Source: Klebsiella sp. WP3-W18-ESBL-02 (GTDB lineage Bacteria > Pseudomonadota > Gammaproteobacteria > Enterobacterales > Enterobacteriaceae). Taken from it: a stretch of DNA of 64,000 nt. Below, piece after piece: positions 27,266 through 35,300 of this stretch. A program made the translations under genes and the position numbers. The notes under the pieces were generated by a model. It was given only the letters and a program-made list of their open reading frames with translations. It was not told where the DNA came from and ran no database searches. Position 1 is the stretch's first letter. Each line of letters opens with the position of its first letter. The stretch is from the NCBI RefSeq assembly GCF_014168815.1, contig NZ_AP021972.1, forward strand, positions 4,650,001 through 4,714,000, written 5' to 3'.

Positions 27266-28930
27266 ATGTCGCTGAGCCATCTACTTGCGCATGTGCGCCC
27301 TAAGCTGGAAGCGCTTAACGCAGCCGCGCAGCCGTCCCCTTTTCCGGGCTATATTCTGTTTCTCAGCGCCTCGAATGGCCAGAGCCGCTGCTATACCGCC
27401 TATGCCAGCGCCGAGTCTCTGGAAGAGGCCTGGCAGCGCGCCGAGGATGACCTACAGCGCTGGGCGCAACAACAGCCGCATCAGCCCATCTGGCTACGCG
27501 CCGATCTGGTCGACAAAATTCAGACGCTGCGCTGGGATGCGCTGCAAGAGAAGCTCGGCAAAACCAAACGGAATTATTTCCGCTTTGGCCTGAGCCTGAC
27601 GCCCGACTTCCAGCGCCCGATTCTCGAGCAGGAAATTAACGCCAACGCGCTGCTGTACCACGGTGCAGAAGGCGTTGCAACGCCCAATGCCGCCAATCTG
27701 GCCCACTATTCTCGCTGGCGCTTTGCCACTGTCTTACGCTGGCCGGAAAAGCCCGATCAGCTAATCTGGCGTTTTACGACCCGCAGCCTGTTCTGCGACG
27801 GCGAGCGGGTCTACCCCATCGAGTCAACGGGGCGCAACGCCGGCTATCGCCAACTGTCACACTGGCAGGAAGAGGCGCTCGATCCGATGATCGGCTCCGC
27901 AACGGACTACCTGGCGCGTCAGGTCACCCCCTCAGGGCGCTACGATTACGGCTGGTTCCCCTGCTTCGATCGCGCGATTCCAACCTACAATGCCCTGCGC
28001 CATGCCAGTTCAACCTACGCACTGCTGGAAGGCTGGGAAGTTACCCAGGCCCCCGCGCAGTTTGCCGCCATTGAACGCGCGCTGAACGATCTCTCCACCG
28101 AGCTGATTGCCACCCGCACGCTACCGGACGGCAGCGACGCCGATTTCCTGATCGACACCGGCGGTGAAATTAAACTCGGCGGCAATGCGGTTTGCATCCT
28201 CGCGATGGCGAAATATACCCAACTGACCGGCGACGAGCGCTACCTCGCACAAATGCAGCGGCTGGCCAACGGCATCGGCTTTATGCAGAAACCGGAAACC
28301 GGCGGCTTTAACCACGTCCTGCACGCGTCGGACCTGTCGCTGAAGGCGGAGCACCGCATCATCTACTATGACGGCGAAGCCGCCTTTGCGCTGATGCGTC
28401 TGTACGGGCTCACAAAAGCGCCGCGCTGGCTGGCGATGGTGGAACGCGCCATGGATCACTTTATCGCGCAGAAACACTGGCAGGCTCACGACCACTGGCT
28501 AAGCTACTGTGTAAACGAGCTCACGCTGTACCGTCCGCTTGAGCGCTACTATCAGTTTGGTCTGGACAACGTGCGCGATCATCTCGACTTCGTCATGCAT
28601 CGGGTCACCACCTACCCTACGCTGCTTGAGCTGATGATGGCCGCGTCCCGTATGCTGGCCCGTCTGGCGGAGTCAGAACATCGTCATCTGCTCGACGGTT
28701 TTGATCTCGACCAGTTCAACCTCGCGCTGGAAACACGGGCGCGCTACCTGGCCAACGGCTTTTTCTGGCCAGAACTGGCCATGTTCTTCAAGAACCCGGC
28801 CCGCATCGTGGGCAGCTTTTTCATTCGACATCACAGCTTCCGGGTACGCATCGACGACGTAGAACATTACCTGTCTGGCTATGTCGCTTACCGAAAACAC
28901 TGGCGTCATCGACATGGCTATACGGCATAA
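27266..28930 (+). CDS. Putative alpha/alpha-barrel (six-hairpin-like) protein of unknown function
   Basis: No function recognised. The 554 residues have an N-terminal domain (1 to about 190) and then a helical region with regularly spaced aromatic-rich motifs: SGRYDYGWFPCFDRAIPTYN (about 233-252), NALRHASSTYALLEGW, EIKLGGNAVCILAMAKY and IIYYDGEAAFALMRLYGL. These repeats resemble (alpha/alpha)6 six-hairpin glycosidase or lyase folds; that is a fold-level inference. There is no signal peptide. AAGGAG seven bases upstream supports the start. It lies 25 bp before lapG and is probably the first gene of a lapG-lapD transcript, divergent from the MurF-like gene. Confidence 0.7.
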   Translation: MSLSHLLAHVRPKLEALNAAAQPSPFPGYILFLSASNGQSRCYTAYASAESLEEAWQRAEDDLQRWAQQQPHQPIWLRADLVDKIQTLRWDALQEKLGKTKRNYFRFGLSLTPDFQRPILEQEINANALLYHGAEGVATPNAANLAHYSRWRFATVLRWPEKPDQLIWRFTTRSLFCDGERVYPIESTGRNAGYRQLSHWQEEALDPMIGSATDYLARQVTPSGRYDYGWFPCFDRAIPTYNALRHASSTYALLEGWEVTQAPAQFAAIERALNDLSTELIATRTLPDGSDADFLIDTGGEIKLGGNAVCILAMAKYTQLTGDERYLAQMQRLANGIGFMQKPETGGFNHVLHASDLSLKAEHRIIYYDGEAAFALMRLYGLTKAPRWLAMVERAMDHFIAQKHWQAHDHWLSYCVNELTLYRPLERYYQFGLDNVRDHLDFVMHRVTTYPTLLELMMAASRMLARLAESEHRHLLDGFDLDQFNLALETRARYLANGFFWPELAMFFKNPARIVGSFFIRHHSFRVRIDDVEHYLSGYVAYRKHWRHRHGYTA

Positions 28931-28955
28931 ACTCCTGATGATGAGCGTTCGCTGA

Positions 28956-29654
28956 ATGAAGCGCCTGCGGGATCGCGCGCATCCGTTTGTCTGGAAACGA
29001 TGGTTCTCATTGTTTCTGGCACTGCTGCTGTTTGTGCCTCCGGAGCTGGGCGCGGGCTGGGATTTCAATACCATCAATCAGCGAACTCAGCGCCTGTATG
29101 GCCCGGCGACGCCTGCCGCACAGCGTAATATTGACGCCTGGGAGGCGTTGCTAAAACAACCGACGCAGGGCAATATTCAGGCCACGCTGAACCGCGTAAA
29201 CCAGTTTTTTAATTCGCGGATCCGTTTCGTCGATGATATGACGGTGTGGGGGCAAGAAGATTATTGGGCAACGCCGGTAGAGGCGCTGCGTAAAGGTGCG
29301 GGAGACTGTGAAGATTACGCGCTGGCGAAGTATTTCACCCTACGTGAATTAGGCGTTCCGGCCAGCCAGCTGCGCATTACCTATGTTAAAGCCTTACAAT
29401 TAAATCAGGCACATATGGTTGTCACCTGGTATTCGACGCCGGATGCAATTCCGCTGGTCCTCGATAACCTTAAGCCCGCCATCTTACCCGCTACCGCCCG
29501 CAGCGATCTGCTCCCCGTGTATTCCTTTAACGGGGAAGGCTTATGGATCCCACAGGCCAGCGGCAGCAAGCGCGTGGGCGACAGCAAAAGGCTCTCTCGT
29601 TGGCAGGATCTTCTCACCAGGATGCGTGCAGAAGGATTTGTAATTAATGAATAG
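28956..29654 (+). CDS. lapG: LapG-type periplasmic cysteine protease (transglutaminase-like, BTLCP)
   Basis: In Pseudomonas, LapG cuts the N-terminus of the LapA adhesin and releases it from the cell when LapD is not bound to c-di-GMP. The 232-residue product has an N-terminal hydrophobic export segment (about 16-33) and a catalytic triad that I can place as C118 (GAGDCEDYA), H153 (QAHMVV) and D170 (VLDNLK), with spacing close to that of known LapG enzymes. The Asp/Glu pair after the Cys fits the calcium-site region. It is followed 9 bp later by lapD, and a matching TAAG site occurs in the adhesin encoded downstream. Confidence 0.92.
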   Translation: MKRLRDRAHPFVWKRWFSLFLALLLFVPPELGAGWDFNTINQRTQRLYGPATPAAQRNIDAWEALLKQPTQGNIQATLNRVNQFFNSRIRFVDDMTVWGQEDYWATPVEALRKGAGDCEDYALAKYFTLRELGVPASQLRITYVKALQLNQAHMVVTWYSTPDAIPLVLDNLKPAILPATARSDLLPVYSFNGEGLWIPQASGSKRVGDSKRLSRWQDLLTRMRAEGFVINE

Positions 29655-29663
29655 GAAGCGGTC

Positions 29664-31601
29664 ATGTCCCTTTATAAACAGCTACTGATTGGCATCTGCC
29701 TGTTTACGCTGACGATCTTCTGCGGGAATTTTTTCGCCACGCTGGAAAGCTCGCGCGAACAGTACCATAACCAGCTGAGCGCCCATGCCCAGGACGCCGC
29801 CACAGCGCTCGGCCTGTCGCTGACCGCACACATCGACGATCCCGTCATGACGGAACTGATGGTGAACTCAATTTTTGACAGTGGCTACTTCTACCGCATT
29901 CAGGTCGTCGATATCAAAACCGGCCACCCGATTATCGAACGCCAGAACATTCCGCCCAGCGCTAACGTGCCGGGCTGGTTTGTCCGGATGGTGCACCTGA
30001 ACCCCGGCCAGGGGGAAGCCATCGTCATGCGCGGCTGGACGCAGGCCGCGCGCGTGGAGGTGGTTAGCCACCCGATGTTTGCCCTTTCACGCCTGTGGAG
30101 CAGCCTCGTTGCCAGCTTCCTGTGGCTGACCGGCTGTAGCGTGCTGTGTATTCTGGGCGCCACGTTCCTGCTGCGCAACCGCCTGCGCCCGCTGAACTAC
30201 ATCGTTGAACAGGCCACCGCCATCAGCCGTCGCGAGTTCCTGAGCCTGCCCGCGCTGCCAAAAACGCCGGAACTGCGCCGGGTTGTAGAAGCCACAAACA
30301 TGATGGTCACGCAGCTCAAAGCACTGTTCAGCGAACAGGCTAAACGGACCGAGTCTCTGCGTCAGGAAGCCTATAACGACAGCCTCACTGGCCTGAACAA
30401 CCGCCGCGCCTTTGACATTAAATTCCAGACCCGCCTGAGCGATGAAGATCACGCCGACGGCAACCTGATCCTGCTGCGCGTCCAGGATCTGATGGGCCTC
30501 AACCAGCGTCTTGGCGGCGCCAACACCGACACCCTGCTTAAAGCGGTGGCCGATATTCTTAACAACCTCCAGCAGCGCTTCTTCCACGCAGAAGGCTTCG
30601 TCGCCCGCGTGCGCGGCGGTGAGTTTGCTATCATCACCGCGCCGGTGCTGCCGACGGAAATGGAGAGCTTCGCCAGCGCCCTCAGCACACAGCTAAAATC
30701 ACTGAACGAAACCGGCCTGAGCGACGTCACCCCGGTGGCGCACTTTGCCCAAGTCGCTTTCCACTATGGCGATACCCCACAACATCTGCTGCGTCAGGCG
30801 GATCAAATCCTGGTGGCGGCAGAAGCCGACATGCGCACGTTCGTCGATGCTAACGCCAACGCACAGCAGGTGACCGACGAAGATCACCACCACTGGCATC
30901 AGCGTCTGACGGACATTCTGGACAGAGAAGCCTTCGAGCTGTACTCGCAGCCGGTTTACGAATGCAATACTAAACACATTGTTTTACATAGAAAAATACT
31001 GGCTCGTATTAAAACCGCCGACGGCGAAATCATCCCAGCAGGCCGCTTTATTCCCTGGGTTCGCCGCCTGTCGCTCGGCCGTCGCATGGACGTCGTCATG
31101 CTCAAACAGACGCTGCGCGCCATGGAAAGCACCAGCCATGCCTTTGCGCTTAGCATCAGCGGTGAAAGCGTTGCCGACGATGACAGCCTGAACGCGCTGC
31201 TCCAACCGCTCAAAGCCGCACGCCATCTGGCGTCGCGCCTGACGCTTGAGCTGGACGAGAACGAACTTCCGGAACCAGACCGCGTAAACCTGCTGGTGAA
31301 AAAACTACAAGAACTGGGCTGTGGCCTGGGGCTCCAGCACTTCGGCGGCCGCTTCCACCTGATTGGCAACCTGCCGCAGTGGGGGCTTGCCTGGATTAAA
31401 GTCGACGGCGGCTATATCCATCAAATCAATAAAGAAGAAGACAAAAAGCTCTTTATCGAGGCCATTTACTGGGCAACGCGACAGATTAATTTACCCCTTA
31501 TCGCCGAGCGGGTTGAAACCGAAGGCGAACTGGCAGTGCTGGAAAAAATTGGCCTCTACGGCGCTATGGGCCGCTATTTTAGCGATGCCAGCACCCTATA
31601 A
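29664..31601 (+). CDS. lapD: LapD-type c-di-GMP receptor with degenerate GGDEF and EAL domains
   Basis: An inside-out signalling protein that holds LapG away from the adhesin when cytosolic c-di-GMP is bound. The 645 residues contain a TM helix (about 5-27), a periplasmic output domain (to about 145), a second TM (about 150-172), a HAMP/S-helix (to about 230), a GGDEF-like domain starting DSLTGLNNRRAF with RGGEF instead of GGDEF, and an EAL-like domain in which the EAL position reads LHRKILAR. Loss of the catalytic Glu makes phosphodiesterase activity unlikely, as in LapD. An AGGA site precedes the ATG. Confidence 0.93.
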   Translation: MSLYKQLLIGICLFTLTIFCGNFFATLESSREQYHNQLSAHAQDAATALGLSLTAHIDDPVMTELMVNSIFDSGYFYRIQVVDIKTGHPIIERQNIPPSANVPGWFVRMVHLNPGQGEAIVMRGWTQAARVEVVSHPMFALSRLWSSLVASFLWLTGCSVLCILGATFLLRNRLRPLNYIVEQATAISRREFLSLPALPKTPELRRVVEATNMMVTQLKALFSEQAKRTESLRQEAYNDSLTGLNNRRAFDIKFQTRLSDEDHADGNLILLRVQDLMGLNQRLGGANTDTLLKAVADILNNLQQRFFHAEGFVARVRGGEFAIITAPVLPTEMESFASALSTQLKSLNETGLSDVTPVAHFAQVAFHYGDTPQHLLRQADQILVAAEADMRTFVDANANAQQVTDEDHHHWHQRLTDILDREAFELYSQPVYECNTKHIVLHRKILARIKTADGEIIPAGRFIPWVRRLSLGRRMDVVMLKQTLRAMESTSHAFALSISGESVADDDSLNALLQPLKAARHLASRLTLELDENELPEPDRVNLLVKKLQELGCGLGLQHFGGRFHLIGNLPQWGLAWIKVDGGYIHQINKEEDKKLFIEAIYWATRQINLPLIAERVETEGELAVLEKIGLYGAMGRYFSDASTL

Positions 31602-31621
31602 TCATTTTCAGGAGAACGGCC

Positions 31622-31963
31622 ATGCATTTTATTGAACGCGATGGTGAAGGACGGATCGTCAGGGTTGAAGCCGTGGAGTTTAGCGGGATGACCGAAAAAA
31701 GTGCGGAGACCACGGCAGAAATTAACGAGTGGCTTAAGGTTGAAGGTCTCCGTGCAGCCACGCTCCAGCGCCTTCAGCAGAGCGACCTGGATATGGTCCG
31801 CGTACTGGAAGACTTGATTGAAGTACTGATGAGCAAAGGTATCATTAGCATCACCGACCTGCCGCCAGCAGCACAAAGCAAGCTGTTGAACCGTGCTCAG
31901 GCGCGTCAGGCACTGAGCGGGCTGGAAGGACTGATCGGCGATGACGATGAAAGATTGATTTAA
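31622..31963 (+). CDS. Small conserved Lap-operon protein (often labelled tryptophan synthase beta-like)
   Basis: The 113-residue cytosolic protein contains VLEDLIEVLMSKGIISITDLPPAAQ (about 60-84) and LNRAQARQALSGLEGLI. Similar small proteins occur in Pseudomonas under the misleading name tryptophan synthase subunit beta-like; no PLP or synthase features are present. AGGAG precedes the ATG. It lies 20 bp after lapD and before tandem hairpins, so it is probably the last gene of the lapG-lapD transcript. Its function is unknown. Confidence 0.8.
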   Translation: MHFIERDGEGRIVRVEAVEFSGMTEKSAETTAEINEWLKVEGLRAATLQRLQQSDLDMVRVLEDLIEVLMSKGIISITDLPPAAQSKLLNRAQARQALSGLEGLIGDDDERLI

Positions 31964-31982
31964 ACGCTCAAGAAAACTGATT

Positions 31983-32013
31983 ATTTAAGGCATGTTAATA
32001 CTGTGCCTTAAAT
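31983..32013 (+). terminator. Hairpin 1 after the lapGD operon
   Basis: A perfect 10-bp stem ATTTAAGGCA / TGCCTTAAAT with an 11-nt loop and no strong T tract. It sits just upstream of a better terminator. Confidence 0.5.
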
Positions 32014-32040
32014 ATAATTAGCGTTCTAAGTATTAATATT

Positions 32041-32067
32041 AACCCACCTATATTAGGTGGGTTTTTA
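32041..32067 (+). terminator. Rho-independent terminator after the lapGD operon
   Basis: AACCCACCTA / TAGGTGGGTT stem followed by TTTTTAT. It separates the lapGD transcript from the adhesin gene. Confidence 0.85.
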
Positions 32068-32081
32068 TCGTTCCATCGCAT

Positions 32082-32105
32082 TAAAACGACATTAAAATCA
32101 AAGAA
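32082..32105 (+). promoter_or_regulatory. 24-bp element shared with the region before the adhesin-tail paralogue (copy 1)
   Basis: All 24 bases are identical to 37621-37644; the core reads ACGACATTAAAATCAAAG. It lies 195 bp upstream of the adhesin start (212 bp for the other copy). The flanks differ. Conservation at matching distance suggests a promoter or a regulator-binding site common to the two genes. Confidence 0.6.
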
Positions 32106-32300
32106 TAAATTCTCAATTTGTTATAGGGTATCGTTAATTGGTGAACTCACACTAAATACAGGTATATTCCCGAAAAGGAATTATCAGTATTATTAATCAA
32201 TACAGCTGATTGTCACTCTGAATATCAGAGATAAAGACCCTATCTAATACATACTCCAGCGGCAATGGAAAAGCCGGTACAAGATAAATGGGAGAGCCAG

Positions 32301-35300
32301 ATGAACGGTATAGCCGGGACAATTAAAGCGATCATCGGTCAGGTTTTCGCTATTTCACCAGATGGAAGCCGTCGCCTGCTTGTAGAAGGCGATAAAATTC
32401 TCACCGGAGAGCAAATTGAAACCGGCGCAAACGGTGCCGTCACGCTCACCCTCCCAAACGGAAAACACCTCGATCTCGGCCGCGATAGCCACTGGGACGG
32501 CAGCCACAGCCTTGCCGCTACCCCGCAGGCTACGGACCAGACCGACATTGCCGCGATCCAGCAGGCAATTGCCGACGGCCAGGACCCGACACAAACGCTT
32601 GAGGCCACGGCAGCAGGTCCACAAACAACTACCGGCAGCGGCGAGCCCGGCGCCGGCGGCGCCCATACGCATGTCATTCTGGACCTCACCGGCGAGCGCG
32701 TCGATCCCTCAGCCGGATACCCTACCGAGGGGCTCGACTTCCCGAATACCCCCATTGAAGAAGAACTGACGGTTCTTGATCGGAGCGAAAACGCAGCCGA
32801 GCGGGATGATACCGACGCGGATGCGGACGCTGATGCGGATGCCGACGCAGACGCCGATGCGGATGCAGACGCTGATGCCGATGCAGACGCTGATGCCGAT
32901 GCGGATGCGGATGCGGATGCTGATGCTGATGCGGATGCAGACGCCGATGCTGATGCCGACGCAGATTCGGACGCGGACGCCGATGCGGATGCTGATGCCG
33001 ACGCAGACGCTGATGCAGACGCCGATGCTGATGCCGATGCAGACGCTGATGCGGATGCCGACGCCGATGCTGATGCCGACGCAGATTCGGACGCCGATGC
33101 CGATGCCGACGCAGATTCGGACGCGGACGCGGACGCGGACGCCGATGCCGATGCCGATGCGGATGCTGATGCTGATGCGGATGCAGACGCCGATGCTGAT
33201 GCCGACGCAGATTCGGACGCCGATGCCGATGCCGACGCAGATTCGGACGCGGACGCCGATGCCGATGCGGATGCTGATGCTGATGCTGATGCTGATGCGG
33301 ATGCAGACGCCGATGCTGATGCCGACGCAGATTCGGACGCCGATGCCGATGCCGACGCAGACGCTGATGCAGACGCCGATGCCGATGCGGATGCAGACAC
33401 CGACGCTGATGCCGATGCGGACGCTGATGCAGACGCGGATGCCGACGCAGACGCGGACGCTGATGCAGATGCGGACGCGGATGCCGATGCGGATGCCGAC
33501 GCGGATGCGGATGCCGACGCGGATGCGGATGCCGACGCGGATGCGGATGCCGACGCGGATGCCGACGCAGATGCCGACGCTGATGCAGATGCCGACGCGG
33601 ATGCGGATGCCGACGCGGATGCAGATGCAGACGCTGATGCTGACGCCGATGCGGACGCTGATGCAGATGCCGATGCCGACGCGGACGCCGATGCCGATGC
33701 GGATGCAGACACCGACGCTGATGCCGATGCGGACGCTGATGCAGACGCGGATGCCGACGCAGACGCGGATGCGGACGCTGATGCAGATGCGGATGCGGAC
33801 GCGGATGCCGATGCGGATGCCGACGCGGATGCGGATGCCGACGCGGATGCGGATGCGGATGCCGACGCGGATGCCGACGCTGATGCCGACGCTGATGCAG
33901 ATGCCGACGCGGATGCGGATGCCGACGCTGATGCTGACGCCGATGCGGACGCTGATGCAGATGCCGATGCCGACGCGGACGCCGATGCCGATGCGGATGC
34001 AGACACCGACGCAGATGCAGATGCCGACGCAGACGCCGATGCGGACGCAGACGCAGACGCTGATGCTGATGCGGACGCTGATGCCGACGCAGACGCGGAT
34101 GCCGACGCAGACGCTGATGCCGACGCAGACGCGGATGCGGACGCGGACGCGGACGCGGATGCCGATGCCGATGCGGATGCGGATGCCGACGCAGACGCTG
34201 ATGCGGACGCCGACGCGGACGCTGATGCCGATGCGGACGCCGACGCGGATGCGGACGCGGATGCCGATGCCGACGCAGACGCTGATGCGGACGCCGACGC
34301 GGATGCGGATGCCGACACGGATGCTGACGCCGATGCGGACGCTGATGCAGATGCCGATGCCGACGCGGACGCCGATGCCGATGCGGATGCAGACACCGAC
34401 GCTGATGCCGATGCGGACGCTGATGCAGACGCGGATGCGGACGCGGATGCGGACGCGGATGCCGATGCGGATGCCGACGCAGACGCTGATGCGGACGCCG
34501 ACGCGGATGCAGATGCTGACGCCGACGCAGACGCGGATGCGGACGCCGACGCAGACGCCGATGCAGACGCCGATGCCGACGCAGATGCAGATGCCGACGC
34601 AGACGCCGATGCGGACGCAGACGCAGACGCAGACGCTGATGCTGATGCGGACGCTGATGCCGACGCAGACGCGGATGCCGACGCAGACGCTGATGCCGAC
34701 GCAGACGCGGATGCGGACGCGGACGCGGATGCCGATGCCGATGCGGATGCGGATGCCGACGCAGACGCTGATGCGGACGCCGACGCGGACGCTGATGCAG
34801 ATGCGGACGCCGACGCGGATGCGGACGCGGATGCCGATGCCGACGCAGACGCTGATGCGGACGCCGACGCGGATGCGGATGCCGACACGGATGCTGACGC
34901 CGATGCGGACGCTGATGCAGATGCCGATGCCGACGCGGACGCCGATGCCGATGCGGATGCAGACACCGACGCTGATGCCGATGCGGACGCTGATGCAGAC
35001 GCGGATGCGGACGCGGATGCGGACGCGGATGCGGACGCGGATGCCGATGCGGATGCCGACGCAGACGCTGATGCGGACGCCGACGCGGATGCAGATGCTG
35101 ACGCCGACGCAGACGCGGATGCGGACGCCGATGCCGACGCAGACGCCGATGCAGACGCCGATGCAGACGCCGATGCCGACGCAGATGCCGACGCAGACGC
35201 CGATGCGGACGCAGACGCAGACGCTGATGCTGATGCGGACGCTGATGCCGACGCAGACGCGGATGCCGACGCAGACGCTGATGCCGACGCAGACGCGGAT

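Noticed and set aside
31622..31963. Tryptophan synthase beta subunit
   Set aside because: Only 113 residues with no PLP-enzyme motif. The name persists for small Lap-linked proteins but has no functional support.
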